Assembly (NCBI GenBank): GCA_913020705.1
Contig: CAJWBY010000032.1
Location: 1-32,758 of the forward strand
Reading direction: 5' to 3'
DNA: 32,758 nt
From: an uncultured Colwellia sp.
GTDB taxonomy: Bacteria > Pseudomonadota > Gammaproteobacteria > Enterobacterales > Alteromonadaceae
The notes below the pieces were generated by a model. The model was not told the origin of the DNA, ran no database searches, and saw nothing but the letters and a program-made list of their open reading frames with translations. The position numbers were made by a program, and so were the translations under genes. Positions 1 through 8,759 of the stretch are shown one piece after another; position 1 is the stretch's first letter; each line of letters opens with the position of its first letter.

Positions 1-96
1 AGCGAACGTTCGCTTGTGGCGTTAAAAAATTATTATTAATATAATGAAAGGTACAAATATAAAAATATTTATTTCATTGGAATTGGAGGTATAGGT

Positions 97-1596
97 ATGT
101 CAGGGATCGCTGAATTGATGCTGCATCTTGGCTATAAAATTCAAGGCAGTGATCTTTCTATAAATTATAATATCAAGAGATTGGAAAAGAAAAATATTAA
201 AATATTATGTGGGATTGATGGCTTGTCAGAGCTGGAGCAAGGGAGTATTGAAGTAATCGTATGTATTGATGATGGGGAGAAAAACGTAATTGACCAGAAT
301 CTCCTGCAGTTATTTAGTCGAATTCTTTCATCTCGTGGCCAGTTTGCCTTGGTTACGGCGTGTGATAGTCAAGTGTCTAGATGGAAGAGGTCTACTTATC
401 GTAAAACGTATCAAGATACTCTTCATTTACTTGATCTATTCTTTCCTCGTAAGGATATATATCGCTGTATTGGGCAGTATTGTCGTCATGTATTTCGAAT
501 CAAGAAAATACATAATGAACAAGAAAGAAGCGTTAGGTTTAGTTTAAGGGGGTATGTTGCAGTAATTAGAGATTACTTTTTTGGGGGCAAGTTTTTAATT
601 GTAGGGGGTAGAGAGCTTCCTGAAGCATCTTTTTTTGATTATTTGTTACAGGAGATTTCAACTAGATACTGTGCAGGTCAGAGCTTATGTATTGAATCAG
701 TTGTGATGTCTAAGCCTCGTGGTGCCTTGTTGTTAGTGGAAGCTCCAGATTCAAGGCATAAATATGTTGTTAGGCTAGCGTATGATGTTTTGACAAGAGG
801 CCGCTATGAGACAAATTCAAGAATGCTTGAGTCTATATCCAGGCTAGAGCTTGAGAGTACTCTGTGCGTGCCTGAATATATCGGAAAAGGTATTTATGAA
901 GGTCTGCATTACACGGTTGAATCTAGGTTGCCTGGGGCGAATATTAGTCCTGCTCAAATGAGAAAGCGGCACCGGTTGGATAGTATTGTTCAGCAGTCGA
1001 TAGATGGAATAACTACTTTAAATTTAGCTAGCTCCGAGCTACGGCTTGTCGATAAAGGTCAATATTCTTCTTTAATTGAAGAGCCTTTAAGTCGAGGAGA
1101 AAATCTTTTTGGTATATCTAGAAAAAATACGTTTGAAATTATTCGAGGGTATCTGAGAAGAAGTCTTTACGGTGTTAGGCTCCCCCTAGTGATATATCAT
1201 GGTGACTGTTCTTTAGATAATATACTGATTTCCCAAAAGACAGACCAAGTTCAAGGCCTTTTCGATTGGGATTACTCTAAACGTCACGGTTTGCCATTGA
1301 TTGATATTATTTTTCTGATAGCGAGCTATATTGCAAAAACTAAAAAGATTAGTTTATCCGGTTCAGTGTCTTATATTCTGGCCGAAACGGATAATGAACT
1401 TCAAACAAAGCGATTTATTCATGAATATTGTAAAACTATGAACCTTAAAGAAGAACTAGCTAAACCTTTGATTGTGGTTTTCGTTGTCAACTTAATTGCT
1501 TACCGCATGGAGATGGACGAAGAATATGCTCAGCCAGCTTATTATGAGTCTATGTTTGGTCAGTTGCTAAACGATTTGGAAGGCGACTTGATATGA
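97..1596 (+). CDS. Mosaic protein: MurC-like N-terminus, methyltransferase-like middle, aminoglycoside-phosphotransferase-type kinase C-terminus
   Basis: Three unlike parts are visible. The first ~35 residues read like the nucleotide-binding start of UDP-MurNAc ligases (GIGGIGMSG loop, with the first GIGG lying upstream of the ATG, then QGSDLS). Residues ~45-110 look like the second half of a class I methyltransferase (VIVCID, then [18 protein letters not shown]), but the SAM-binding glycine loop is absent. From ~residue 220 to the end it is an APH/choline-kinase-type fold, with the catalytic loop HGDCSLDN at 368-375 and the metal site DWD at 390-392. It is followed 71 bp later by a flippase gene, so a role in a surface-polysaccharide cluster is likely, for instance phosphorylating a sugar or similar small molecule (inference). 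The MurC-like homology extends upstream of ATG 97 in the same frame to about position 61, with no in-frame ATG. ATG 44 lies one frame away. The true start is therefore uncertain and the gene may be a recombinant or damaged. Confidence 0.6.
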   Translation: MSGIAELMLHLGYKIQGSDLSINYNIKRLEKKNIKILCGIDGLSELEQGSIEVIVCIDDGEKNVIDQNLLQLFSRILSSRGQFALVTACDSQVSRWKRSTYRKTYQDTLHLLDLFFPRKDIYRCIGQYCRHVFRIKKIHNEQERSVRFSLRGYVAVIRDYFFGGKFLIVGGRELPEASFFDYLLQEISTRYCAGQSLCIESVVMSKPRGALLLVEAPDSRHKYVVRLAYDVLTRGRYETNSRMLESISRLELESTLCVPEYIGKGIYEGLHYTVESRLPGANISPAQMRKRHRLDSIVQQSIDGITTLNLASSELRLVDKGQYSSLIEEPLSRGENLFGISRKNTFEIIRGYLRRSLYGVRLPLVIYHGDCSLDNILISQKTDQVQGLFDWDYSKRHGLPLIDIIFLIASYIAKTKKISLSGSVSYILAETDNELQTKRFIHEYCKTMNLKEELAKPLIVVFVVNLIAYRMEMDEEYAQPAYYESMFGQLLNDLEGDLI

Positions 1597-1667
1597 AATT
1601 AAAACTAAAACTAAAACCAATTGGTTGTTCAGGTACCTACTGTAACTTTCTAAGGAGCTATAGGTAA

Positions 1668-3143
1668 ATGGGAACAGCAGCTAAAATTGCAAAAAACTCT
1701 GCATCGAATGGCACTGCATTTTTGGTAGAAGCTATTACAGCCTTTGCTATGATGCCATATGTCATTCATTATATTGGAGATGAAGCTTATGGCGTATGGA
1801 TTCTAATAAATGCGGTGTCTGGATACCTGGGGCTTTTCAAATTGGGCTTTCGTCCATCAATTAATAAACATGTATCTCATTACAAGGCTCTATCTGAATT
1901 TGCAAAAATGCGTGAGTTCGTCGCTGCGACCATACTTGCTTTTGTTTGTGTCGCAGGAGGAGCATTTGTCGTTTCTGCAATTGTTGCATACTCATTGCCC
2001 AATTGGACTGATTTAGATTCGGGTTTGTTAGAGATGGCTCAAGTACTCATTCTATTTGCGGGTGCCCAGATGGCTATCGCTTTAATGGGGACTGTTTATG
2101 GCGGTGTGATTTCAGGGTATCAACGCTATGATATAAACGCTGGGATTGAAATTTCTGTAATTGTAGTGAGAGCGGCAATTATATTCTTGTTACTGCCGTA
2201 TTTTACTTCTCTTTATGCGGTTGCTTTGACTCATTTTGCAATAACGATAATTGGTTATTTTGTGACCATTTATTTCGGTCGTAGAGTTGCGCCAGTTAAG
2301 GCTTTGAAGGTTTTCATTAAGCCACCTAAAGATATTTCAGACACAATTATTAAGTTTAACTCTATCAGTTTTGCGATTGGTGGGTTATCTATCTTGGTTA
2401 AATATGCTGACTCTATTATTGTTGGGGCTTTGATTTCAACGGCTGCTATTACGCATTATGCCGTAGGGGGAAGGCTTATCAAGTATACGTCTGACCTTCT
2501 ATCTGTTACTACTCGAGTCATTGCGCCTGCAATTAGTGAACTAGATGCTAAAAATGATGTGAAAAAAATTGGAGTGCTTGTTCTGAACGTTACAAAGTTT
2601 GCATGTTTTGTTTCGTTTGCAATTTTGCTTTGTCTGGTACTACAGGGTCAAGAGTTTATCTTTCTTTGGATGGGGGGTGGGTACGAGGAAAGTTACAATA
2701 TTCTTTTTATCTTAGCGTTAGCTTACTTTTTCATATGCCCGCAACAGGTTGTAAATCCTTTGCTTTTTGGTACTTCTAAACATGACTTGTTGTTAAAGTT
2801 ATTGTTGATTGAAACAGTTATATCTTTACCTCTTGCGTTTTACTTAGGTGAACAACAGGGAATGGTTGGTGTTGCCATTGGCTTAATGTGGCCGCGCGCG
2901 GTGTTGAGGGTTTTGTTTCTTATTTTTATTGTGCATAAACGATTAAATTTAAACCCTTTAATTTTTTTTGCAAAAACGTATTTTCGAATAGCTTGGGTAG
3001 CTCTTCCGTATGGGGGAATGCTTTATTGGTCGAAGGTGAACGGTTTTTGTGAGGGTTGGATTTCATTCGCTTTACAATTATCTGAATTTGTAACTTCGTC
3101 AATACTCGATTTAATTGCGAGCAACTCAAGCAAATCACTATAA
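1668..3143 (+). CDS. Polysaccharide flippase, Wzx/MATE-like membrane protein
   Basis: A polytopic membrane protein of 491 residues with many hydrophobic segments. The N-terminus has the family pattern of a first helix followed by YIGDEAYGVWILI and LFKLGFRPSINKH. This is typical of Wzx/oligosaccharide flippases, which move lipid-linked repeat units across the inner membrane. The ATG is preceded by AAGGAG at 1652-1657. The length is normal for the family, but the last ~20 residues (after about FALQL, hydrophilic and Ser-rich) are encoded by DNA that on the other strand belongs to a truncated kinase gene (3023-3352). The native C-terminus has therefore probably been replaced by read-through past a recombination junction near 3075-3095. 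It is the last gene of the polysaccharide cluster entering from the left. The general function is secure; the substrate cannot be told. Confidence 0.85.
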   Translation: MGTAAKIAKNSASNGTAFLVEAITAFAMMPYVIHYIGDEAYGVWILINAVSGYLGLFKLGFRPSINKHVSHYKALSEFAKMREFVAATILAFVCVAGGAFVVSAIVAYSLPNWTDLDSGLLEMAQVLILFAGAQMAIALMGTVYGGVISGYQRYDINAGIEISVIVVRAAIIFLLLPYFTSLYAVALTHFAITIIGYFVTIYFGRRVAPVKALKVFIKPPKDISDTIIKFNSISFAIGGLSILVKYADSIIVGALISTAAITHYAVGGRLIKYTSDLLSVTTRVIAPAISELDAKNDVKKIGVLVLNVTKFACFVSFAILLCLVLQGQEFIFLWMGGGYEESYNILFILALAYFFICPQQVVNPLLFGTSKHDLLLKLLLIETVISLPLAFYLGEQQGMVGVAIGLMWPRAVLRVLFLIFIVHKRLNLNPLIFFAKTYFRIAWVALPYGGMLYWSKVNGFCEGWISFALQLSEFVTSSILDLIASNSSKSL

Positions 3144-3352
3144 CAACCTTCGATGACCCAGTTATCATGCTTTTGCGTGAAAATGGCTATTTCTTTTGCT
3201 GAATCAGTAATTGGTTTTCTTTGCGGTGGCATTGTCGGTAACCAAGCTAAAGTATCGAGGTCTAAATGCGCCAATTTACTCTCTGTTGATAACTTTCTAG
3301 CCAGTGTCGACTTACCTGAACCTGAGTTTCCAAAAATGATTATTTTTTGCAA
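3023..3352 (-). pseudogene. Truncated adenylate-kinase-like P-loop nucleotide kinase
   Basis: The protein starts with TTG at 3352 behind AAGG (minus strand, 3361-3364) and opens with a perfect Walker A loop, GNSGSGKST. It then has LAHLDLDTLAW and WVIEGCYSDLLEL, the N-terminal half of the small AAA/adenylate-kinase-like ('topology modulation') family, normally ~170-180 residues. Family resemblance ends near DEV (3093-3100). The rest lacks the arginine-rich lid region expected after it, and the frame stops at 109 residues. The lost part coincides with the 3' end of the convergent flippase gene, so the polysaccharide cluster border has cut this gene. A TATAAT lies on the minus strand at 3375-3380, so it may still be transcribed. 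It is unlikely to be an active kinase. Confidence 0.7.
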
Positions 3353-3374
3353 ATGTTCAACCTTAATGACTAGA

Positions 3375-3380
3375 ATTATA
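3375..3380 (-). promoter_or_regulatory. -10 box (TATAAT) of the truncated kinase gene
   Basis: A perfect TATAAT on the minus strand, 22 bp upstream of the TTG start at 3352. No good -35 hexamer is visible at 16-18 bp, so the call is tentative. Confidence 0.35.
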
Positions 3381-3513
3381 ATGGTTAGATTGTACCTTAA
3401 CTCATTAAAAAAAATTAGAATTTTAATGCATCAAACTAAAATATTTGCAGTAAGTTGAAATACCCTTCATAGTGAATTAACAAATAATCAAAATGTGGAT
3501 AATGATAACTATT

Positions 3514-3969
3514 ATGAAGTATAAAACGGTTAATGCCCCAATAAATAAATCAATCGCTCTAGTAGCACATGACAATAAAAAACAGGATTTATTAGCATGG
3601 TGCCAACAGTATAAAGAAGCGCTTAAAATTCATGATTTATATGCTACAGGTACAACAGGTGCGTTATTACAAGACAATACCGAACTAAGCCTTCACCAGT
3701 TGATCAGTGGGCCTTTAGGCGGTGATCAGCAAATAGGTGCATTAATCACTGAACAAAAAATAGATATGATGATATTTTTTTGGGATCCACTTGAAGCTCA
3801 ACCGCACGATCCTGATGTAAAAGCATTACTCAGACTTGCTGCAGTTTGGAACATTCCCGTTGCTTGTAACCAATCGACTGCTGATTTATTAATTACCTCT
3901 CCTTTGTTTTCTCAGGCATATCCTAAAAAGATCCCTGATTATGATAGTTATTTAAAAGCCAGAACTTGA
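3514..3969 (+). CDS. mgsA: Methylglyoxal synthase
   Basis: Cytosolic lyase converting dihydroxyacetone phosphate to methylglyoxal and phosphate, the bypass of lower glycolysis that relieves sugar-phosphate stress. Starting at ATG 3514 gives 151 residues, and every known catalytic residue then falls on the E. coli number: His19-Asp20 (VAHD), Asp71 (GGDQQ), Asp91 and His98 ([14 protein letters not shown]). An in-frame ATG at 3493 would add seven residues (MWIMITI) with no family counterpart. Neither start has a convincing Shine-Dalgarno site; the residue register decides for 3514. It stands alone between the truncated kinase gene (divergent) and the M28 peptidase 63 bp downstream. Confidence 0.95.
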   Translation: MKYKTVNAPINKSIALVAHDNKKQDLLAWCQQYKEALKIHDLYATGTTGALLQDNTELSLHQLISGPLGGDQQIGALITEQKIDMMIFFWDPLEAQPHDPDVKALLRLAAVWNIPVACNQSTADLLITSPLFSQAYPKKIPDYDSYLKART

Positions 3970-4032
3970 TGCTCAGACTTTGAAGATTAAAATTAATTCA
4001 TCTACGTTATTTTTAGATAAAAAGAAAAAAAT

Positions 4033-5526
4033 ATGATAAAAATTATTCCTTTACTGCTTATACCCACATTTTTAGTTAATTGTGCTTACGCTACTTCTAT
4101 ATTTAATAGCGACGTTGAAAACTTAATATTAACCATGAAAGCACCTACACCTATTATTGCAGACTTAAAAGAATTGACCGATGAAATTGGCGGCCGCTTA
4201 ACAGGGACACAAGCAAATAAAAAATCTGTGAACTGGGCATTAAAGAAATTTCATGAAGCAGGTATCAGTGCTAAGAAAGAAAGCTTTACAATGCCAAGAG
4301 CGTGGGTAGAGAAGGATATAAGCGCTAAGGTTTTTAATAGTCGTATTAATTTTTCACCACGTATTGTAGCTATGCCCTTTACGAACAAAACTCATTATCA
4401 AGGTCTTACAGCAAAAGTTGTTAATTTAAATAAAGGTACTGAATTAGATTTTTCAGAAATAAATACTGATAATTATTTAAAAAACCAGTGGCTCCTGATA
4501 GAAACTGAAATCCTCAATGACAAAAGTGGTATTGATGGACTTTTTCAAGAGTATCTTAATGCAGTCGCGATTGAAGAAAGAGCATTAGCAGCTAAAGCCG
4601 CTGGCGTTGTTTATATGTCTTCACGGAAAAACAACCTACTATATCGTCATTTACCAAGCTCAGGCGTTGATAATAAGCTACCGATTATAGTAATGGAAAG
4701 GGAAAGTGCCCAACGAACTCAACGGTTATTATACTCGGGTAAAACACTAAAATTAACAGCTAAAATAAATATATTCGGCGAAAAACCCTACGAAGCGCAC
4801 AATGTTGTCGCTGAAATTACAGGTGATACTTACCCTGAAGAAATAGTACTCATTGGCGCGCATATAGATTCTTTTGATCTTGGCACTGGTGCACTCGATA
4901 ATGGAGCTAATGTTAGTTTAGTTATCGATCTCGCTCGTCAAATTAAGAAACTTGATATAACGCCTAAACGTACCATTCGGTTTGTTCTTTTTAATGGTGA
5001 GGAGCAAGGCATGTATGGTTCTTGGGGATATACTCAAAGACACATCGATGAATTAGATAATCATGTCTTAGCTTCAACAATTGATATAGGCACTGGAGCT
5101 ATAACCGGCTTTTTTATTAATGGTCGAGAAGAGATTAAAAACACTATCGATGAAGTACTCGTTCCTGTTAATGCATTAGGACCATTTAGCCATAAAATAG
5201 ATCCTATTGTTGGTAAAGACAATTATGACTTTATGATACAAGGTGTCGCCAATTTAGTTGCCAACCAAGCAAATGCAAATTATGCATCGAACTACCATGC
5301 ACAATCAGATACTTTTGAAAAAGTAGACCAGAACCAATTAAAATTGAATTCGGCCATTATGGGAGCAACAATATTTGGCATTGCTAACATTGATGATATT
5401 CCATGGAAACGCCAAACTTCAGATGAGGTTGTAAAAATGGTTGATAAATTTGACCTTGAAGCATCAATGAAAGCCTTGGGGTTACAGCAAAGCTGGAAAG
5501 AGAATAAACGTGGTATTAATCATTAA
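4033..5526 (+). CDS. Secreted M28-family zinc peptidase
   Basis: Exported metallopeptidase of family M28 (aminopeptidase / carboxypeptidase Q-like). The N-terminus is a signal peptide (hydrophobic to about residue 18, then AYA-TS). The cysteine in LVNC is a poor lipobox, so a soluble periplasmic or secreted protein is likelier than a lipoprotein. The di-zinc site is complete in order: GAHIDSFD (His ligand), GALDNGAN (bridging Asp), FNGEEQG (catalytic Glu and ligand Glu), a later Asp in STIDIGTG, and NYHAQSDTFEKV (last His ligand). An inserted PA-like region precedes the catalytic half, as in carboxypeptidase Q. Probable role is taking up peptides as nutrients. A strong terminator follows at 5574-5604. 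Confidence 0.9.
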   Translation: MIKIIPLLLIPTFLVNCAYATSIFNSDVENLILTMKAPTPIIADLKELTDEIGGRLTGTQANKKSVNWALKKFHEAGISAKKESFTMPRAWVEKDISAKVFNSRINFSPRIVAMPFTNKTHYQGLTAKVVNLNKGTELDFSEINTDNYLKNQWLLIETEILNDKSGIDGLFQEYLNAVAIEERALAAKAAGVVYMSSRKNNLLYRHLPSSGVDNKLPIIVMERESAQRTQRLLYSGKTLKLTAKINIFGEKPYEAHNVVAEITGDTYPEEIVLIGAHIDSFDLGTGALDNGANVSLVIDLARQIKKLDITPKRTIRFVLFNGEEQGMYGSWGYTQRHIDELDNHVLASTIDIGTGAITGFFINGREEIKNTIDEVLVPVNALGPFSHKIDPIVGKDNYDFMIQGVANLVANQANANYASNYHAQSDTFEKVDQNQLKLNSAIMGATIFGIANIDDIPWKRQTSDEVVKMVDKFDLEASMKALGLQQSWKENKRGINH

Positions 5527-5573
5527 GTTTTTTAACCCTATGAATTAATCGTTTAGATAATATTTACATCTAT

Positions 5574-5604
5574 AAAAGGTCTTTAATTACAAAGACCTTT
5601 TTTT
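5574..5604 (+). terminator. Rho-independent terminator after the M28 peptidase
   Basis: A perfect 10-bp inverted repeat (AAAGGTCTTT at 5575-5584, AAAGACCTTT at 5591-5600) with a 6-nt loop, ending in seven T. A short A-run on the left side may let it also serve the convergent fdhD gene. Confidence 0.9.
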
Positions 5605-5678
5605 ATTCACTTTGAACATAAAAGTTATACTTTTCAATAAGAAGAAGAGCTGTAAAATATCAAGCTGACTTATACTTT

Positions 5679-6596
5679 TTAAGATTCTGTCTCTAATGGT
5701 TGCAAACGCCATTCGCCATGGTAAACATTAAATCCATTCTCTGATGTAAAACCAATCAAGGTTAAATTAAACCGTTTTGCTGCGGATATTGCTAAATCAG
5801 ACGGCGCACCTACCGCTATAAGTATTGCAATACCTGCCATCACTGACTTTTGTACTATTTCAAAACTGACTCGACTACTTACCAAGCATGCTAAGTGCTC
5901 TGGCATTTTAGTGGACGCACAACTTCGAGACTCTAGCAAAGCACCAAATAGTTTATCTACCGCATTATGACGACCAATGTCTTCACGAATATCAAGTAAA
6001 TTGTTACCGCTGAAAAGTCCCGCAGCGTGTGAACTACCAGTAACTTTGAACAATGACTGTTGTTCTCTCATTATCTCTGACATTAACAAAATATCAGTAA
6101 TTGATAAAACATACTTTTGCTCGCAAAGTATTGGTGGGTTTCTCAACTCTAAACTTTTTAATGACGTTGTACCACAAAGACCACAGCTACTGTATGTCAT
6201 TTGATAACGATCTAATGAAGACAGTTCAGGAACAACACCTTTAGATAATGTAACTTCCCATAAATTACTATTTTCTTCAGTCAGATTAGGTGAAATATCG
6301 GCTATATTTTCAAACGAATCTATAACACCTTCAGACATTAATAAGCCTAATATTAATTGTCTATCATTACCGGGAGTTCTCATCGTAATAGAAAAAACCT
6401 GAGAATGCTCCGATGAATTATCATCGTGATTACTCACCCAACTTATGGTTATTTGAAGGGGTTGTTCAACGATGACTCTATCAGAAACTAACTTACGTTT
6501 TTGATTTTTAATCACCACTTTTTTTATTGACGCTGAATAATCGTCAATATTTTGCTGAACAGAATATTCAATAATGGTTGACGCTTTTTTATTCAT
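5679..6596 (-). CDS. fdhD: Formate dehydrogenase accessory sulfurtransferase FdhD
   Basis: FdhD receives sulfur from a cysteine desulfurase and passes it to the molybdenum cofactor of formate dehydrogenase, which is needed for activity. The signature CGLCG pair is present (Cys138 and Cys141 with this start), followed by family motifs GSSHAAGLF, REDIGRHNAVDKL and SSRVSFEIVQKSVMAGI. Starting at ATG 6596 gives 305 residues, slightly longer than the E. coli protein. A TTG at 6653 would add 19 residues. Neither has a clear ribosome binding site. No formate dehydrogenase or molybdopterin gene is in the window, so its client must be elsewhere. Transcription is divergent from the small ORF at 6884. 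Confidence 0.95.
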   Translation of the reverse strand: MNKKASTIIEYSVQQNIDDYSASIKKVVIKNQKRKLVSDRVIVEQPLQITISWVSNHDDNSSEHSQVFSITMRTPGNDRQLILGLLMSEGVIDSFENIADISPNLTEENSNLWEVTLSKGVVPELSSLDRYQMTYSSCGLCGTTSLKSLELRNPPILCEQKYVLSITDILLMSEIMREQQSLFKVTGSSHAAGLFSGNNLLDIREDIGRHNAVDKLFGALLESRSCASTKMPEHLACLVSSRVSFEIVQKSVMAGIAILIAVGAPSDLAISAAKRFNLTLIGFTSENGFNVYHGEWRLQPLETES

Positions 6597-6883
6597 ATAT
6601 AAATCATGTAGACTATTTATTTGAAATACTACCTGCTTAATTTCAAAGTGCAAAGTTCCGATAACAATCCATTTATTATCTAAAAGTCACAATCCGTAAG
6701 TCTTTTGTTGCAAATAAGCTATATCACTTTCAATTTAATGTATTAAGTAAGCTTTTGAAATTTAACCAATAGCATGAACAAATGTTGTCACAGCGGCCTC
6801 ACAGGCAGTTTATGAGAAAATAAAATTCGTTTTTTCAAACATATTACCTATACTTTATTGAGCGTTATTCATGGAATAATAAA

Positions 6884-7069
6884 ATGAAAGTTCTCTCTGC
6901 TACCTTAGTCAAAACGTGGTTATTTCTTGTTAAAAGTAAAGACCCACAGTTAGCAAAACAAAAAATTTGTGCATATCAAAAAATCAGAAAGTTATTTGGT
7001 AGCACAGATGTTGCGGAATTATATACCGAACAAGATAAAGATCATGATATTGAAGTTGTTATTATTTAG
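6884..7069 (+). CDS. Small hypothetical protein (61 aa)
   Basis: A 61-residue, mostly helical-looking, charged protein with no signal peptide, cysteine pair or recognised motif. A GGA lies about ten bases upstream of the ATG. A hairpin with a T-run follows directly at 7074-7110, which supports it as a real, separately transcribed gene. It is divergent from fdhD and convergent with the envelope operon. I do not recognise its family. Confidence 0.5.
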   Translation: MKVLSATLVKTWLFLVKSKDPQLAKQKICAYQKIRKLFGSTDVAELYTEQDKDHDIEVVII

Positions 7070-7073
7070 ATCA

Positions 7074-7110
7074 AACGAGAAGACGTTAGAATAACATCTC
7101 CTCGTTTTTT
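7074..7110 (+). terminator. Rho-independent terminator after the 61-aa gene
   Basis: Arms AACGAGAAGA (7074-7083) and TCTCCTCGTT (7097-7106) pair with one mismatch; T-run at 7105-7110. Confidence 0.75.
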
Positions 7111-7143
7111 AATATTCTAATAAATAGTAAGGGATATATAAGG

Positions 7144-7617
7144 TTATATTTGTTTATCAATTCTTACTGAACCATTAGCTAAATAGATAAGGCGAATAGC
7201 GTCACTTCGTTGAAAAATCATTCTTGAGTCTAAATCTTGTATTACCATAAATTCTTTCCCTTCATCGGTTTTTATCATTATTTCAACCAATCGAATCGTC
7301 TTTATATGATATTGAGGATTATTGTTATTAGAAATAGATCCTCCTAATAAAGCGCCAAAAATAGTCGCAACATCTCGTCCACTACCACTGCCAAAATGGC
7401 TGCCTATAGCTCCACCTAAAAGGGCTCCTCCAAACACTTTCCAGCCTTTATTTTTATCTTCTATAATTTCTTGCTCGGTAATATTTCTTACTGATTGTAC
7501 TTTACCGAATAAAACTTTTTCGACTGGAACTGCCTTATTCCTATCATAGTCAGCACTAACGACTGGACTTAATAAAACAGTAAAAAAACATAATAACGTG
7601 CTTAGTATAGTTTTCAT
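7144..7617 (-). CDS. Exported glycine-zipper (SlyB-like 2TM) protein
   Basis: A 157-residue protein with a clear signal peptide (MKTILSTLLCFFTVLLSPVVSA). It has no lipobox cysteine, so it is not a typical SlyB lipoprotein. A glycine-zipper region follows (GGALLGGAIGSHFGSGSG and FGALLGGSI, about residues 60-95), then a small beta-rich C-terminal domain. Such proteins sit in or at the outer membrane, and their glycine zippers pack helices tightly. The start at 7617 is chosen because AAGGA stands ten bases upstream and the signal peptide begins there; an upstream in-frame start at 7656 would overlap the lpoB end. Last gene of the minus-strand operon COG3014-ycfL-lpoB, which suggests an envelope role. 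The specific function is unknown. Confidence 0.75.
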   Translation of the reverse strand: MKTILSTLLCFFTVLLSPVVSADYDRNKAVPVEKVLFGKVQSVRNITEQEIIEDKNKGWKVFGGALLGGAIGSHFGSGSGRDVATIFGALLGGSISNNNNPQYHIKTIRLVEIMIKTDEGKEFMVIQDLDSRMIFQRSDAIRLIYLANGSVRIDKQI

Positions 7618-7649
7618 AAGCCCTATCCTTAAATTGTAAATTTTATAAA

Positions 7650-8252
7650 TTACCAACCAACTGATTCTTTAGCTTTAGTTTTACGAATTTCTGTTTCGTC
7701 GGCCCATTCTACTAGCCCACTTTCTAAATCCATTAGGCGTATTGTAAATTTATAATACACATCAGATTTGTCTTTATTTGATTTAACAATACTTGATAAG
7801 TTCCCGTATAACATATATTCCGCACCGATTTGCTTGCCAAATTGTACTGATTTATTGGTGTCAACCATACCGCCATCTTGTTGAAACTTGATTTGCTCTC
7901 TTGCAGCTTCTACGCGAGCCATGTCAACGAAACGAAACTTCCCTGAGCGTAAAAGTTTGGTTGAAATAGAGTCTGTGATAGATTCTGTATCGATATGTTC
8001 GCTGGTTTTATTTTTAATGCGCTCAACAAACATTACTGGACGTTTATTTTGCGTTAATGTGCCAACTACCGGTGACAATAATAAAGAATCAGTCATTTCT
8101 CCTGCTACTTTTTGTAAATCAGTAGAGCCAAAGTTAATGTCTGTAGTTTCAACAGATGTGGCATCACCATAACGGACAACTGACTTTTGTGCACAACCTG
8201 CAACCATTGTAATAGCTAAGCCAACGGTTGTAGCAATAATTAATTTTTTCAT
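7650..8252 (-). CDS. lpoB: Penicillin-binding protein activator LpoB
   Basis: An outer-membrane lipoprotein that reaches through the peptidoglycan to stimulate the bifunctional synthase PBP1B. It has a lipoprotein signal peptide ending in the lipobox VAGC (Cys19 with this start), then a linker, then the LpoB domain: PVMFVERIKNKTSEHIDTESI, SGKFRFVD, the GAEYMLYGNLSSI core and a terminal EWADETEIRK. ATG 8252 is preceded by AAGGAA, and an upstream alternative at 8303 has no such support. At 200 residues it fits the family. It lies 60 bp downstream of ycfL and shares its operon. The linker is short for a protein that must span the periplasm, as in other marine LpoB. Confidence 0.92.
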   Translation of the reverse strand: MKKLIIATTVGLAITMVAGCAQKSVVRYGDATSVETTDINFGSTDLQKVAGEMTDSLLLSPVVGTLTQNKRPVMFVERIKNKTSEHIDTESITDSISTKLLRSGKFRFVDMARVEAAREQIKFQQDGGMVDTNKSVQFGKQIGAEYMLYGNLSSIVKSNKDKSDVYYKFTIRLMDLESGLVEWADETEIRKTKAKESVGW

Positions 8253-8312
8253 AATAATTTCCTTAATAAATAACGTAATAATTTTTAATGTCTTAATTTT
8301 CAATATTAATCT

Positions 8313-8750
8313 TTAGTATCTATAAGCCTTTTCAGGCACTTCTCTTACATAAACTGTGAACGACGTTACTTGTTCATTAGGTGCAAGTCCGCGTAATGCA
8401 GTAGCTTGAAAACCATGTAATTCAAGTGGTTTCCAAGGTGTTTTTCGTGACTCGATAACAAAACCTTGCGCATCAAACCAATTAAAATGATATTGCAATT
8501 TCAAAGATTTTTTATAAGTACTTTTAAGTTGCAAGTTGATTTCTAATAAATCATTAGTTTTTCGTGATTTGACATCAATTATTTTTAGCTTTTTTCCTAG
8601 TTTAGGATTATGTACTTCTAAGTGCTTTGAAAAGTCTTCACCTTGTGTCATTGCACTTGTCCCTGTTCCAGAGGTTATTGGAGCGGCACACCCGACAAGT
8701 AATAACGAACAAATAACACTAACCATTGATAACCTGATAAAAAACTTCAT
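8313..8750 (-). CDS. ycfL: YcfL-family outer-membrane lipoprotein (DUF1425)
   Basis: A 145-residue lipoprotein with lipobox LVGC (Cys21) and a beta-sandwich-like domain containing YHFNWFDAQGFVIE and WKPLELHGFQATALRGLAPN, the DUF1425/YcfL signature. A strong AGGAGAG lies just before the ATG. In enterobacteria ycfL also lies directly upstream of lpoB (ycfM), and the same order holds here, which supports both names. The biochemical function is not known; the neighbourhood points to peptidoglycan synthesis or outer-membrane homeostasis. It starts nine bases after the COG3014 gene ends. Confidence 0.88.
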   Translation of the reverse strand: MKFFIRLSMVSVICSLLLVGCAAPITSGTGTSAMTQGEDFSKHLEVHNPKLGKKLKIIDVKSRKTNDLLEINLQLKSTYKKSLKLQYHFNWFDAQGFVIESRKTPWKPLELHGFQATALRGLAPNEQVTSFTVYVREVPEKAYRY

Positions 8751-8759
8751 TTTCTCTCC

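Noticed and set aside
1..35. Palindrome AGCGAACGTTCGCT followed by GGCGTTAAA, resembling an integron attC end
   Set aside because: The 7-base core does not fit GTTRRRY, no second core pair is present, and no integrase or cassette array is seen. It may be part of an upstream gene or terminator cut by the window edge.
2926..3168. 80-codon minus-strand frame overlapping the flippase end
   Set aside because: It overlaps the kinase remnant in another frame and shows no family features.
6780..6810. TTGTCACAGCGGCCTCACAG near 6784 as a fourth copy of the shared operator
   Set aside because: The right half is not the complement of the left, and it matches the consensus only in the TGTCAC half.
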